From positions 19,142,494-19,206,493 of the forward strand of contig JACSVZ010000002.1 of assembly GCA_014706295.1 (NCBI GenBank): a DNA stretch of 64,000 nt, read 5' to 3'. Below the pieces are notes generated by a model. It worked only from the letters and a program-made list of their open reading frames with translations, was not told where the DNA came from and did not search any database. Position numbers and translations under genes: made by a program. Positions 1-14,122 of the stretch are shown in pieces; position 1 is the first letter of the stretch; the number at the start of each line of letters is the position of its first letter. Origin of the DNA: Lycocorax pyrrhopterus obiensis. Its lineage: Eukaryota; Chordata; Aves; Passeriformes; Paradisaeidae.

Positions 1-3000
1 TGTGAGTACAGGTTTAATTAAGAACCGTGTGAGTTTTCATCTTGGAGTCAAAATATGGAACAGCGAGCATCCCAAATGTGGAGCATTTGTCTTTCCAAAC
101 TATTTCAGGCTATCTGTGTAATCACAGCATTGAAAGCACAGGGAAAAAGAAGGGCAACTACTGGGGAGCTAGAAGGACAAAGCTCTTTTGTCCACCATTC
201 AGTACAGTTTACCTATGGGAGCAGAATGCATGTTTACCTACAATGCTCTGCCAACTCAATTCAACCTTTACATGGAGGGTTTGCATCTAATAGGATTAGG
301 ATGTGTTTAAGACTATTTACTCAGCCTTAGAATAAGGCTGACATTTATACTCAACTCTGTGAAATGTGCAATTTCCTTTAAAAATTAAAACTGTATTCAA
401 CTTATGATACATTTGTGCTGACATTTTGAAACTGTCATGTGCTGTAGGCCTTCACACCACTTTGAATATCATTAACATGCTCTGTATGTTTGGGCAGAAA
501 CTGCCTAACAGGGAAATGCTGTAAAATCTCCTGAACAATGTGATCATGTATAAGAAAATAGTTTTTCTCTTTTTTATACTTAGACTGAAGAAAATTGCTC
601 TCAAATGAACAAAAGTGACTTTTTAAATGACAGGAAATATACTTTAAAAATAATTTAAATCCTACATAATGCTTGAAGGGAAACATGTTTATCCAAACCA
701 GAGTACTTTTCTCTATAAATCGTGTTTGTGTTTTGTGAAGTGAATATTAATGATGTGACTTCGGCACACAAAGTCATTTGCAGAAGAGTGAAGTAGGGAC
801 CATCAGCCTACTTGCCTGTGCTTAGCTGATGTAATTTAACTCATCTGGAAGTTTCAAAACTTGGGACCAAAACTAGGTGGTGACCTTAAAACAATATCAG
901 GTCACAAAATAGCATACCTTGTGTGTATCTGAGAATGTGTGAATGGAAGGACATGATTGAACAGTGAAATGACATGACAACTACATTTCTAAAGCAAAGA
1001 AACCACTTGCCACATTGCGTCTGTGTGGAAGCTGCACACAGCATCTGATGAAGGTACTCAAAGCCATGCATTACAGTTTTGTCTGTTCCATGACCTGGTC
1101 CATCACTGGGCATTTTGAATAGGAAAACAATGTTAAATATTTGTACAGCAGTTTAAACATTCTGCTTCATTAAAATTACTGATTCTCCTCACATCATTAC
1201 ATGGTATGAAATAAGGATGTGCTGTTCTGATTTTACAAATAGGAAAAGTGCAATAGACTCATCTAGTGACATTTAAAAGGCAGTTTGCAGATCCGATTTT
1301 GGAGCCCTGGTATCTTTTCTCTTACACTTTTCTACAAAACAGTGCTTCTTTTAAAATGTTAGTTGACAGTTGGGCAAACTTTGAATGTGTATACACTTTC
1401 CACTCCACATGATGTCAGTAATGAAAATTTATATGTTTCACTCACCATCTAAGTTTGAATATTAAAGATGTCTATATTGTCTTAGGAGTGAGTTGTTTTT
1501 CATGTTCAGGATATCATGCATTGACAATCCGCACACATACACAAAAAGTACATTCTTTCTGATAAGACCAAATCAGCAGATCTTAAACTGGATGTCCTTA
1601 AACAACATCAGTAACATACCCAAATGTTAATGTTTGTTTTGATGCAGATCATGGTAAAGTCAAGCTTCTCCTGGCTCTCTGTTCAGTATCTGCATTAGAA
1701 AAATCACCTTTCACTGACTAACTTTCTGCTGACAGTGGTTGTCAACAGTGAGTCCCCCTAGACCACTTCCAACTGGTGCTGAAAATGATGTTTACTCCTG
1801 ATGTAATTGGGACCAATCAATTTTAAGGCCCATTACTGGAAAGGATGACTGCATCAATCTGTAATGGGCCAGAAATGTGTTTGTCTCTTCTACACAAGCC
1901 GGAAAACAGTTTTCAACGTCATTTGAGTAGGAATTAGAAAAGCTGTTGCCAGTGATGATTGTCACCAGCTAGTCATTTTCTTAGTGTTGATGGACCCCAA
2001 AGTGTAGATGAGAGGAAAGAGGGCAGAGACACAGCTGACAGGCCATTAGTTAGTGGACTTAACAGCTCTTAGAAAATGCTAGTCCGGGGCAAACAGTAAG
2101 AGACAAATTCTTGTGCAGACAGGTGTGCCCAGCTTCTTGCTGAATCCTTGAGAAGGCAAGATGTGTTCATAGATGCTTGCGCATATTTTAGTAATTTATT
2201 ATGTATAGTTTGGAATAGTTTTGGTATTGGAATAAATGAAAAGATAAAAGATTTCAGGAAAGGTCTGTATCTCTTAAATTCAGGTTTGCTTGGCTCACAG
2301 TGTAGAAGTTTCTGTTTGTTGATTGACAGTCTGAGAAGTTTTGCAGCATTAGAAATCTGTTTACTTTATGGCACTGTAGTGCATTCCAGTGGTATTTATG
2401 TAAGGTGAAGCATCTTCCAGACCCTGCTGGAGTAACTAGATCAGCATGTTTATCCTCAGTGGACCTTATGCCTTTTTATAAGAGCTGGAGGCTTGGCCCT
2501 ATTAAAATCAGTCTACTAATTATGAGCAAGTCCTGAATATTCTCCATGCTTTGCAAAATCTAGTTGCAATTCAGAGTATGTAATCACATTTGGGATTAAA
2601 GATGAGAAATGGTGTTGTTCCAATTATTGCTTCACAAAAATATTCAACAATGTACCCACTTTTTATTGTAATTTCAGATTGGCTAGAAACCCACTTCAAA
2701 TTTAGTTGGTATCTGTAATTTACTGTTTTCAGCTTCAAAACTCAAGATAGTACTTTTTTTTTTCCTTTTAGTTCCTGCTTCTTTGTGGCTTGTATTGCCC
2801 ACTTTTCTGCTGTAACTCTCTATCTAGGTCTTTCACTGCTGCCCTAAAATTGTTATCTCAGTTACTTTTCCTATGTAAAGGCCAGCTGGAACAAATTTTT
2901 TGTAGACCTGTGGTCCTCATGAAGAGGAGCAATTCTTGAGCCTTTGGTAACTTTTTCTTTTTTTGGTATGGCCTGAGCAACCCTTTGAAGTGAAGATTGA

Positions 3001-5503
3001 GTAAGGGCGTCGTGTAGTGACTGGAAATTCCAGTCAGGGTATGAGCCTCTTGGCTGAACCAACTCAGGACAAAAGATGGCTCCTTCTCTGGGTGCTTCTG
3101 CTGTTTCCTTTCTTTTGTGCTTCTCCCCCCTCAAAGGCTTCTTCACTTTACGTCTTCTGATGCCCATGGGTGCACACACCAAGCTGGTTGCTTTGCCCTG
3201 TCTACATCTGTTCCCCTGCTCTCTCAGAGTAGCTCTGGTTTTACAGTTCTAACATAGCACTATTAAAAAAAAAATAAAAAATCACTAGATGGAACAGAAT
3301 AGCAGCTGTGTAATAGAGGCCAGCACAGTGTCCCAATGGGAGAGGGTCAGCATCCAGGGATTGAGGTTATTCAGGAAATGGGAAACATATTTTTTCTTTC
3401 TTTGGCCTACCTCTGACAAACTACTGTTCTGCTGCATAACATTTTTATTCTCACTGGAGTATGACAAGCTGCAGAATGGAGCAAATATATATTGCAGACA
3501 TTTGTAAAATGCTAGATGACTTTCCCTCAGACATAAGTAATAGGTATACTGGTTTAGGTGCAGGAAGAATAATAATTCACTCAGGGAAAGGTATAGCAAT
3601 TGGCCTTGCATCTAATATAATTGGAAATTGTGAAATATAAAGGACTGTCACTGTCTTATTTCTCCCCCCTTCCTTTCCCCGAAATTAACCACAATCCATT
3701 ATTTCATGTACTATATGATCATGTCATTTGGGAGCAATAAGTGACCACATTTCCTCAACTTTATCACCACTGTTCTTGATTCTCTGATGTTAAATTCACT
3801 ACATTCCTAATTTCTATTTTGAGCACATATGCTGGCCTTTAATTTGCAATTTACATGGATCATAGGGTGCTATTCAGAAACCTGTTTCTGCTGCCTTTGT
3901 GGTTTTCACCTCACCTCATGTGGTCATTAGGATGAACAGCATATAATTAACTAAATTCGTGTAAAGTCCTGAATTGCAAATGCTTCTCTCTACCTCTATT
4001 TTCTTAAAAATTAGAGAAAATCTAAACATAACCAAAACAAAAGTTCCAGTGGTTTAAACCAGCTGTAAGAATCAACTTTTGTTTTGTATGTAGGTGATAA
4101 TTTGGGCTGCATCCATCGAACCTGTTTATTTGTTTCTTTTATCAGAGATTACACTTGTGTGTCACTCACGGCAGATTAAAAATTATAAGGTCTATTTGTG
4201 GGCAGGCAGCCAACAGTGAAGCCTGTTTAGCTTGTCTGCTTAGCTGAAGCCATATGGACGCAAAATTACTTTCCTGTTGCATGTAAAATATTTGCCAAAA
4301 AGTAAATTTTTTCCTTTTCTTTTTGCAATACCATTTCTATGAAGTATATTTGTCACTGACTGCTGCAGTTTATGAGTTTTTTGCATTGTACCCAGAGTGA
4401 AACTTTACACTGGAAATAGGAGCGGAGATAAATGAGAAACTTCAAGCTGAGAACTTTCTTGCTGGTGAAATACTATCTTGAGAGGTTGATTAACTTTGTG
4501 AAGCAACAGAAGAAAATCTAAAAGGTTTCCCAGCTCAGGAGGAATTATTCTTTTACTTTCTATTTCCTCTAAACTTTATTTTATGTTCTCCAACTTTTGC
4601 CTGAAACTTCAATTTTTCAGACACTTTTGAATACCAGGGACTGAATGTCATTCATAATAATTCAGTAAGACAGCCCTTGGAAATTGGCTTAGATTGGCAC
4701 ATGTGCTAGAGCAGGAAAAATTCACAAACCTTGAAGAAGGGAAAGAAAGATAACTTGTGGAGCTCTATAATGTCCCTGAGGTCTACACTGCTCCCATGAT
4801 TGCTTTGCTAAATGGAGAATGTTTGGACTCTCCTACCTGTGGTTGAGCCTCCTGACCAAAGTTTTCTGAGCCCATTCATTATTTCAGTGACTTTTGCACA
4901 AACAGAAAGAGTCAGTCTTGAACTCAACATGGTGGAACACTCAGCCTTCTTGTTCCCATGATTGTGCAAAGGAGCAAATAAGTGGCGTTGTGAGGATGCT
5001 GTGGTGGAGTCATATCATTGAATTACACACAAGCTACCTGTCTGTCTAGTACTGAGAAAGATGTTCACTATGACAGAATTACAGTTTCTCTTCAGTGCAG
5101 CTGCAGTCTGCTAGGCTGCAGTGCTCAGTATCGGAGCAGGTGTTAGTTTGTATTAAAAAAGGTTACAACATGGGAAAAAAATTGCTATACTCTTAAAAGT
5201 CCTCTGAAATTTTATGGTAAAACCTATTATTTGTGTCTTTGTAGTGCTTTAGCTTTCCACTATGCTTCTAAGCAAAACCATTTTTGTTTTTGAAATTGTA
5301 TTTTATGCTTCTGAATTTATTTCCTTATTGTGTTACCTTGTGTGTGAGTCTTACCTTACAATCCCTGTCAAGCAGAACTCTTTTGGAATAAATTAGGCAG
5401 AGTTCTGTTGAATTTGATGGCTGAGTTGACAGGTCATTCAAGCTTATTTATAAACTTCAAACTTTATTGTTTATTTTAAACAAAACTCTGTTTTGTTTGA
5501 CAG
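1..5503 (+). other. NEBL: Upstream NEBL intron (3' part)
   Basis: No exon found on either strand. I looked for the preceding nebulette repeat (YKQKHD...FSDYAHMKEPPE in human) and do not see it, so it must lie before the window. The stretch holds only ordinary AT-rich DNA with short A/T runs (for example T10 at 2754-2763 and an A-rich run at 3265-3282). Small open frames in it show no family motif or splice context. Confidence 0.7.
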
Positions 5504-5605
5504 GTATCCTATAAGAAGGATGTGCAAGATACTCATAGGTACACTGAAGTGCTGAACAGACCAGACATAAAGAAGGCAACTGAGATAACAAAGATAATAA
5601 GTGAT
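5504..5605 (+). CDS. NEBL: NEBL repeat exon (VSYKKDVQDTH repeat)
   Basis: Exon of 102 nt (34 codons), phase 0-0. The acceptor is tgacag and the donor gtatgt. The translation begins VSYKKDVQDTHRYTEVL and ends TKIISD, matching the human nebulette repeat ISYRKDVQDTHTYSAEL...SKIISN. The closing SD joins the next exon's AKYK to form the classic nebulin SDxxYK actin-binding motif across the splice junction. It is the first coding segment in the window. The exon borders are clear from both splice sites and from the family length. Confidence 0.95.
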
Positions 5606-7193
5606 GTATGTTCTCCATTTATTCTCCTTCTATTTTTTCAGACATGTAATTTTTCTATTACAATTCTGATCACATTTTTTTAGAATGCTGCTGAAATTCT
5701 CAAATGTCTTGAACAGAAAACCGGCACCCCCAAATCTGCTAGGGAGGTTTGATTAAAAGAATCCAAACATAACCAAAACAAGCCAGTCTTGCCTGGTAGG
5801 CTGGAAAGTTATGGGTTTCTTCTTTTTAGATGTTGACAGTATGATCTTTGCAATTATTGGTAATTGATGTAAAGACAACATGAAAATTGCTAAAGTTGGT
5901 TTTGTTTCAGCTTTATTTATGATAACCATTCTCAAGATAAGTCATATGCTTGTATGCTATACTGCACTTCAGAAGACATATCGAACCCTTTTTTACCTCA
6001 GTATGAGAGAAGCTGGCATCCCAGGGCTCCCCTTCCTTTTCTCATCTCAGCCAGCAGTGACAGGAAAATGTAATTCCCTGCTGTCCTTCCAAGAGCTGTG
6101 CAGATGCTGCTTCTTTCATGGGGGTTCTCCTCCCTGAACTCCCCTCTCTAATTCTTTGCCCTCCCACTGTGACCTTGGCTAATGGACAGGTGAAGGAGCA
6201 GTTTGAGAAGCAGCAGTGTGTGATGCAGTTTAGTATTTTATTGTAGACAAGTCAAACAATATATATATTGAAAGCCCTGAGTCAAGATTTTGAGTACCTG
6301 ATAATTAAATGTGAGACTGACTAGACACATTTGGAGAGACAGATTTAAGAGATCACAAATTCACCTTTTAATATTCAGGAATTTTTGAAAACCAAGAGCT
6401 TCTACTAAGTGTTATGCTCAACATGCAGATTTACTAATTGCTATTCAAGCGCTCTTAGAATTAAGAGGGGCTTTGAGACTTTGATTCCTCCCCGTCTGTT
6501 GTTATGACGTGTCCTTGCTGATTCACAGTGCCCGAGTAATGCAAGAAGCCTATTTTAGGCAGTGGGTAATTTAGTTTGTGGTATCGCAAAGCACCTATTG
6601 TTGATTCATCTGTGCTCTTTTCTAATGCATTGTGGGAAAAAATGGCAGCAATTTGCATGGGAGGCAGTTCAGCTGGAGAGATCACGTAACATTAACCTTG
6701 CGGGACTAATTCCGCACTGTGACACCAGTGCAGTCTCACTGACATCAGCAAGACCGCAGCGGTAAAACTGAGAGTGGAATTTGACCTTACAGTTCAAAAA
6801 AGTTGCCCCTCAGACTAGTTTTATTTCAAGACTTCTTTCAGCTGCTGCAAATAATCTTGTGTTAGCTGTAGACCCTGTCATAAGAAATGCTGAGCCACTG
6901 TAACTCATTCTGCCTTGATCGGGAGGACAATATTTCTCTGGTTTAAGCTATGTATTTGTTTAAAGTTGAATTTTGTGAATGCCTTACATTGTGTTTTACA
7001 ATGAAGAAAAATTATATTGTTAAGGAGCTGAACCCTGAGAAGGGCTTTACTAAGAGCTGATTAGAACAGTAGTATCAGTGCAGACCATTACATGAGACTT
7101 TTTTACTAGCTTTAATGCTTTCATTTCTCTTGATAAAACAAATCCAAACAATTTATTAGTGATTCATATCCCCCCTTTATTTTTTTTTTAAAG
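5606..7193 (+). other. NEBL: NEBL intron
   Basis: Intron of 1,588 nt with no coding content seen. The segment at 6530-6770 is less AT-rich than its surroundings and has several CpGs and motif-like words (gtgggaa, cacgtaac), noted separately as a possible regulatory element. The 3' end has a long T tract and an AAG acceptor. Confidence 0.7.
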
Positions 7194-7295
7194 GCTAAAT
7201 ACAAGAAAGGAAGGGAAGAGCTGAAAAAGGAGCCTGCTGTACTTGGAAGACCAGATTTTGAACATGCTAAAGGAGTTTCAAAACTTTTAAGCCAA
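7194..7295 (+). CDS. NEBL: NEBL repeat exon (AKYKKGREELKKEP repeat)
   Basis: Exon of 102 nt (34 codons), phase 0-0, donor gtaaga. The translation AKYKKGREELKKEPAVLGRP continues DFEHAKGVSKLLSQ. It matches human AEYKKGQGIMNKEPAVIGRPDFEHA...SKLSSQ. The acceptor is a less common AAG (aaag before GCT) behind a long T tract. The start is fixed by codon phase and by the conserved AxYKK opening. Confident family assignment. Confidence 0.95.
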
Positions 7296-10200
7296 GTAAG
7301 ATTCTCCATCATTTCACAATGATTTCCTCCAAATGTCTCATTCCTAGTAATGCAAAGGAATATTTAGATTTTTCAATTATTATCTCTAATGGCCTTGAAG
7401 ATTATGTTCTCAAACTTTTCATTTAGTATTGCAGTGACTGGTAAATTTAGGATTCTTAGGAAACCAAATATTCATTTTGAAGCAAAAATACAATGAACTT
7501 TGACTACAACTTGTCTCTCATGAAGATGGTGTATATTTATACAGATTATCTAGGATTTCTAAAATATTAACTGTATGTAATTTAGAGGCAAATTTTGCTC
7601 CTCATTCAGTTTGAGTGGAACCTTACCCTGTGATTAATCCCACTGAAGTAACTGAGGTCTTTTGTGTAGCTGCTTGCTAATGTGAGTAATGGGATCTCAA
7701 TTTGGCCTGACATGTAAACCACCCGCCTTCTTCCCCCTGAAACGGAACCTTTTATGTACTACTGTTATATATTAACCTCAAAAAAAAAAAAAAGATTAAT
7801 TACTTTAGACGTTAACTAAAAAGAAATCTGAAATAGAAATATTCCCTCTTCCTCTTAGTAGTTTTCTACTCAGAAGATGTACACATAAGACTCTACTACA
7901 GATCATCCTGACGTTGTGAGAACAGATTTTTCACTGCTGACCTGTTTTTGGTAGTTTTTTTTTTCTTTTCCCCCTCTCTTTTGTCTTTAACAGTGCCTTG
8001 CATAATCCTTGCTAGTAATCCTGTCCAGCTACCCTTGGAGCTTTTGTAAACCCAGGAACAAATTCTGCCCTCCTGTAAGAGGAGGATAGTGCCCTTTGAT
8101 TGGAGAAGGCTGTGTCAGCCTTCCCAGAGCCAGAAAACCCCTCAAGTGTAAATAGCGTATATGCTAGGACAGACTCAACATCAGTGATATGTAACAAATT
8201 CGTGTGATTTGGCTAGATACTAAATGTCTTCCCTAGAACTAGCATGAAATGAGAATAATGTGTCATAGAGAACAAGCTGCAAAACAGTGCAGTGTCTGCA
8301 GGAGGTAGAGTTCCTTTTGCTGTTGTCCTTAGATACCTGCTGCATGATTTCCTGTTTCACACCATTGTAAACTTTGAAGCATTACACAAAGAAAAAAAGA
8401 AGGAAATAAATGTTTTTTATTGCTTTTTGGCGATGTGTTCAGAATCAAAATGAGTTTGTCTTTTTCAAATAGATTTCTGTCTTCTATTTTATAATGGATC
8501 ATGTTCTCATTTCTCTGCTGATGGGCAAGTCTGCTAAGAGATTATTTTGTGTTTAGCATTGTGCAAGCTTGGAAGTCAGCCTGTACTTTGTAGAAAGAGC
8601 CGGTGTGATGCTGCTCAGACCTGGGTGTCACTTACAGGAAAGGGGACTGTCTGTCATTTAGCAAACACCTTCAGTGGTTTTTAAAAGGGTCCATAACTAA
8701 ATTTAGTGTGTAATGTCCTTTATATCTACTCAATGGCTGCCTACACACTCCTTTCCTTGCAGCCTCTGTCAGAACCTAGTGAGCTTGCAGCTGCCTGTTG
8801 TTGCCAATGAGACCAAACCGTAACCCTTCCCAATAGCCCTCTCCATCTTCCCAAGCCTGGTACCCATGAGATTCTGGCCAACAATCACAACAAATGAGAA
8901 ATACCAGCTGGATCATGGGGTCCTGCAGGCTGATGCTGAGCCAGCTACATGGAAGGCTTCATCAATGTGCTTTTTATCTCATTTTTATTAGATGTGCTTT
9001 TTATCTTGGACAATGCACGCTGCATCTGCAAATGCTTTGTAATAGAGCCTCTTCACTGCCAGGAACTGGGGTAGCAGCAGTTCTAGTTGAGATCCTTCTG
9101 CAAAAGGCATTTACTGTGCAGTTTTAACTTCTGTAGAGAGTCCAAGTAGTGCAGAAGGTGTGATGGGAAGGAAGGAGAAGTTGACAAAATGTATCTTGCA
9201 TTTGGTTTATTTGTAAAGATTCTTACTAAACCTTGGTGGTTGAAACTCTGCAGTCACTGGCCCTGGATCCAAGTTTTGGGATCCTTTCTTGTCGTGTCCT
9301 CTCCTCAGTCTCCACTGCTGTGGCTGCTTGCAGTGTCTGTGATGGGGACTGTGCTTTTAGAAAAGGAGGCAGTGCCTCAGCCTGACACCCTGCCTGCAGC
9401 AGCATGGAGGGTGCGAATACTGGGCAGCTCTCAGCAGCAGGGAGGTGCACTTAGCAATTCCCCCACCTCCTCTGAAGGGAAAGCAGTGGCCATGAGTTGT
9501 CTAACGTCTTTATATATTATTTGAATCATTATAACACTTAGACACACTAATCATAGATCAAGAGCACAGAAAAATGAAGATGACCCCTGTGTCCAAAGAG
9601 CAGGGTGGTGGGGCAGGATGAGGAATGCACCTGTGCTGGAGGAGAGGAAGAGACTTAAATGTGGGTCAGTCATGTCAGTCCTCTTCATGCAAGGATCATG
9701 AAACAGGCTTGTAACGCCTAAAAGATTTAAAAAATAGCGAAGTTAATGATATCTTTATTGTCTCCAGACTTTCTAGCTTTTAGAGTTTCCATTTGTTTCT
9801 CAGGAAGTGGGAAGATTATAAACTTTTTGTGTTGAAAGTTGATAATCTCCCTTAATTGCATGAATCTATAAGCTGCGACATGCAGAGAAATATTAGTTAT
9901 TTGACCCTCACAGTAAATTTGCAAAGTTGACAATTCTGATGGATGTAATGGGAAGAGAAGATTATAACATGTTTTAATGTGGTGCATATGGGTAGGTAAT
10001 TTAGGGAGTATAGAGAACAGGAGCAAGAAGAGGTCAGGCAGTGTGGGTGTAACGAAGGGAGAAAGCAATCAAGGCAAGCAGGAAAGCAAACAAAGCAAAG
10101 AAAATAGTGTTAATGTTTGACTGGCACTCAAGGCTCTACAGAAATCACTGTTTTCTCTTTCTCTCCTTTCTTTCCTTTTTTATTTTTTATTTAACAAAGC

Positions 10201-13200
10201 TTTTGACAACAACAGCAGCAAAAATAATAGCTCCCAGAACTAGTATATTTACCCACAGCACCTGGTAACCCTTTTCTGTTGATTTTAAATGAAAATTAAA
10301 ACAGAAACTGTGTTAGCCCTTGTGAAAACATGAAGCTTTTCAATTTGCCTAGTGTGCATTGTATAATTTGGGCTATTTTTTCTATTTTTTTTATTAAAAC
10401 AAGCTCTTGTTCATGCCATCTTTATGTCTTTTAATGCATTTTAATAGCTTTTCCAAAGAGCTGCTGATATGAAGTATTCCTCTTATGATGTTTAAGAATT
10501 GGTTTTAGGATGAATAATTTTAGATATTCATATTTGTTGCTGAATCTGGTGCTTATTGTTTTAGGGATAAAACTGTTAGAAGTAGAATGTTTTTCAAAAT
10601 GCACCTCCTCTGAGATTTTCAGTAACAACCTGAAGAGCCTAGGATTTTCTGAATCTTTCTTTGCTTTAAACTCTGCTAGTGCTTTTAGCAATGAATGTTT
10701 AAAGTTTGCTCTTTGTTTGTGCTACATTTCCTTCAATATATATATGTGGTCTGGCAGGTTTTTTCCTTTTTTTAAGATGTTTTCATATGGTCATGAGGAA
10801 ATGCTTTAGCTGCAAATGTCTGCTTCATCCTGGGATCCCAGTGGTTGAATGATTCAATTTTTGTAGTTTCTTTGTAAATCTGAACAGTGGGTGATGTCAT
10901 CCACTTCTGAAACTGAACACTCCCTGTGTGAACAGCTTTGAACTACAGATTTGATTTAGGAATGTTGCTGCTAAGCTTCAAAAGACACTGCTCTGTCCAG
11001 CTGCAATTCTGACTTTTATAGGTTTTGTGCAAGGCCGATGAGAAGTTTGTTTATCCAGGCCTTATTTAATTCCAGTTTGGTTTTTCAGGGCTGTTGTTGT
11101 GTTAAAAGCCTGCAGAGTCTGCTCTTTCTTAAGCAGTCTTTAGAGAGCAACCTACATGCATTTCTTTTAAATTAACCCCCACTACATAATCTCTAAAAAA
11201 ATAAACAAACTTAAGACTTTAATGAAGATGGTAAATAAGTAACCATCCTTTTAAGCCCTCATTAAAGTAAAGCTCTTGGTTAATGATGAAATTTGTAGTT
11301 AAGTGTCCGCTAACAACTGTCAATTCTACTCCCACTTGTTTGCTCTTCCACCATATTACAGCCTTGCTAAGACCTCCCCCCTTCAGATGGTTTAGAAATC
11401 GTATGAGGTATTTTTTTTCCTTGTTTTTATTCAGAACTCTTTCTCTCAGGCATACTTCCCCTCTTTAAACTGCATTCATAACTTCCCCCTGTTCAAAAGA
11501 AGGATGAACACTGTGTGCTTTCCTTCACTGTGACTTATCCATGGGTTTACTCTTCTTTCTTCACCCTCTCCAACCCCACGCTTCCTGGAAAAAGAACCAG
11601 AAAAATGTTGATATATGAGAAAGTGTATGTCTCTGTAGCTTTCAATGCAACAAATCCCCTATGACAGGTCAGTTCAATGACTGCTGGGAGTGCTCTGGAG
11701 ATACTGCCAGGGTCGGCTGATATTACTGTGTGCACCCCGCTTTGCCCCAGAGCGCCCCGTGCCATGGGGAGGGGAGCAAAGGCAATGAGCCGAGCAGCCA
11801 GAGGAGGCAGCAGGTCCCGGGGCTGTGAGCAGCCCTACTGCAACCAGAACATTTACAGTCACACTGCTTGGGGGACTCCTTAAATTTGGGACCCTCCTGC
11901 ACATCAGCATCAGGGCACTGGGCCCTGTGAAGACTGGGTTCACTGGTCCTGCCTCTGTCCTTCAGTGGCAGCAATGTGATCTGAAGTGACACTAAAGAGG
12001 ATTTGTTACTGGAACCTCTAGATTGAAATGTATTGCTAAAAATTTTTTCAAATGATGGCATGAAATGGCTGCAGCAGGAAGATGACAAGCCAGTTGTGAG
12101 GAGAGGTCCCTTTGGCGTCGACGCTTTCCCACTTAACAAGAATTTCACGTACCATGTTGTGCATTCAGTCTGTGTGTACCCTTCGTGGCCATTTGTTGGC
12201 CGGGGAGAAGGGAGCGTGCAGTAGTTGGATATTTAAAGTCTTATGCTTGGTGGTGTTGTGATGTGGGTAAAGGAGTAAAAGACAATTTTGCTCACCCCGC
12301 TGACTTGATATCTGGCTTGTTGAATGACATATTACGGCACTGCCTGATTTTCATTAGAAGGCAAGTTTTGGATACACCTTTTAAGAGAGAAAAGCCCTCT
12401 GATTTATTCCTTCAGTGCTTGTACAGAGCATGGATTTGCCTTTGTCTTTGTATTCAGATATATGCTTTTGCACTTGATCCAATGCCAAGGCAAATATCAA
12501 ACAATATAAAGCAGATGAATCTACCAGAAGGCAATGCATACTCTCTTCTGCTGTTGGTGTGAAAGATTATGAAGTTCATCATGTGTTCAGATAAAGTTTC
12601 TCTTTAAAATTAACAATGTTTTAGAATTTCCTTACTTAGAAAAATTAACCTAAGTGCTGGAATTCATAATGTAGTGGTTAAACATATACAGCTAGTTTCT
12701 GTTTGTGTGGCTTAGTTTTGGTTTCTTGTTATTCTGATTAATGAAATAGTGGGCATTGTGGCTAAAGATATGAGGTTGTGTCAGCTAAATCATGTTGAGG
12801 GTCTTTTCAGGCAAGGAAGAACTGAAAAGGAAAAAAACCCTCTTCCCACAACAAAAGCTGAGAAAGAAAAAATTGAAGATTGTTTGAGGTGGCTTAACCA
12901 CTTTATCAGACATTCATGTGGGAATAGAGAAAAAAGGAGTAGGGAAAAATCCATGTATTTATTTAGTGCAGAGCGTGGTAAATTACAATGGATGTTGCTT
13001 AGGCTCAGATATCAGGTGTCTGCCTAACATTCATGAAAGCAGCATAATTCAGACTGAACTTTATTCTCTTCCATTATGCCCAGCTGTTGGAAAGAAGCAG
13101 ACATGTGTGCAGAGTCTCCAGATGTTTGATGATCACGCACAAAGGGACCAAAGGAGGGAGATCTACTATTTGTTCAGTTTCATATTTTCAGATTCCGAAT

Positions 13201-14014
13201 TCAATTTTTCAGCACTTTTAATGAAATTTTTGTGATGTACTTCAATGGTACTTTCGGTGCCATTGTCTCTGTATTTATGTATTGCATATTTCCTCTTACA
13301 TGTGTTGTCATTCCCCCTTTTTCTTTTGAACAAGAAGAAAAGATGGCAAAAGTGATGGCAGGCAGTAATTTAATTATGCTTTCTAGCATTCTGGTGAGGT
13401 GGGCATTGTCCCCAAGAAAGGACTGTACTACAGAGAGATTCCTCAGTGTCTTGTGGGAAATTTCTGGCAGAATTAAAAAGAGACCTGGTGGTTCTGATGA
13501 CAGTCTAGCATAATGTGAGTGACGTGTGGACCTTGTGGCAGGAAGTTTGATTCTGACTTCCCACTTTCAAGTGGTTGAAAAATTTACAAATGATTTATTT
13601 TACAAATTTTACAGTTTATTCATCTTAATTTTTTTTGTTAAAACCACAGTTTTGGTGTTAATTATGAATTAAATGATCCTCAGTGAATAGATTATTATTG
13701 CTAGTCAAACAATTCTATTTTATTTGATTGCTCATGTGAGTCATATGGTTTTGTTTCTGTTTTCTTTCTATAAGTCCTTCAGCACCAGTAATCACATATG
13801 ACAATCTTAAAATTTTAGTAAAATTCAGATACATAAAAATTAATTTGAAACCAACAAAAGTCTGTCACAGGCGTGGGTAAACTGAGCTTCTTTAAACTTT
13901 GTTAAAAGATTTATGAATAAAACAATTCCATTTAATAAGCTTCTTTGTCTTCTGAATTCTCTATGCCATTTTTAAGTGCTGCGTGTTAATATTAGACATT
14001 TGTTCTGGTGAAAG
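7296..14014 (+). other. NEBL: NEBL intron (6.7 kb)
   Basis: No exon seen in 6,719 nt. It contains an A-run at about 7778-7793, a pyrimidine-rich tract at about 10145-10190, and a locally GC-richer patch at about 11,690-11,960 with overlapping open frames on both strands that look like composition effects. I see no repeat family I can name. Confidence 0.65.
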
Positions 14015-14122
14015 GTGAAATACAAAGAGAAGTTCAGTAAGGAAATGAAGAGCCACCAGTACAATCCTCTTGACAGTGCTTCCTTCAAGCAAGCGCAGAT
14101 TGCATCCACCTTGGCAAGTGAT
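14015..14122 (+). CDS. NEBL: NEBL repeat exon (VKYKEKFSKEMKSHQYN repeat)
   Basis: Exon of 108 nt (36 codons), phase 0-0, with a consensus donor gtaagt. The translation begins VKYKEKFSKEMKSHQYNPLD and ends IASTLASD, matching human IKYKEKFDNEMKDKKHHYNPLESASFRQ...ASN. The acceptor is weak: AAG in gtgaaag with only a modest pyrimidine stretch before it. The ending SD forms SDVNYK with the next exon. Confidence 0.94.

Noticed and set aside
11723..12148. 141-codon minus-strand open frame in a GC-richer patch
   Set aside because: Overlapping long frames on both strands here indicate a composition effect. No domain recognised.
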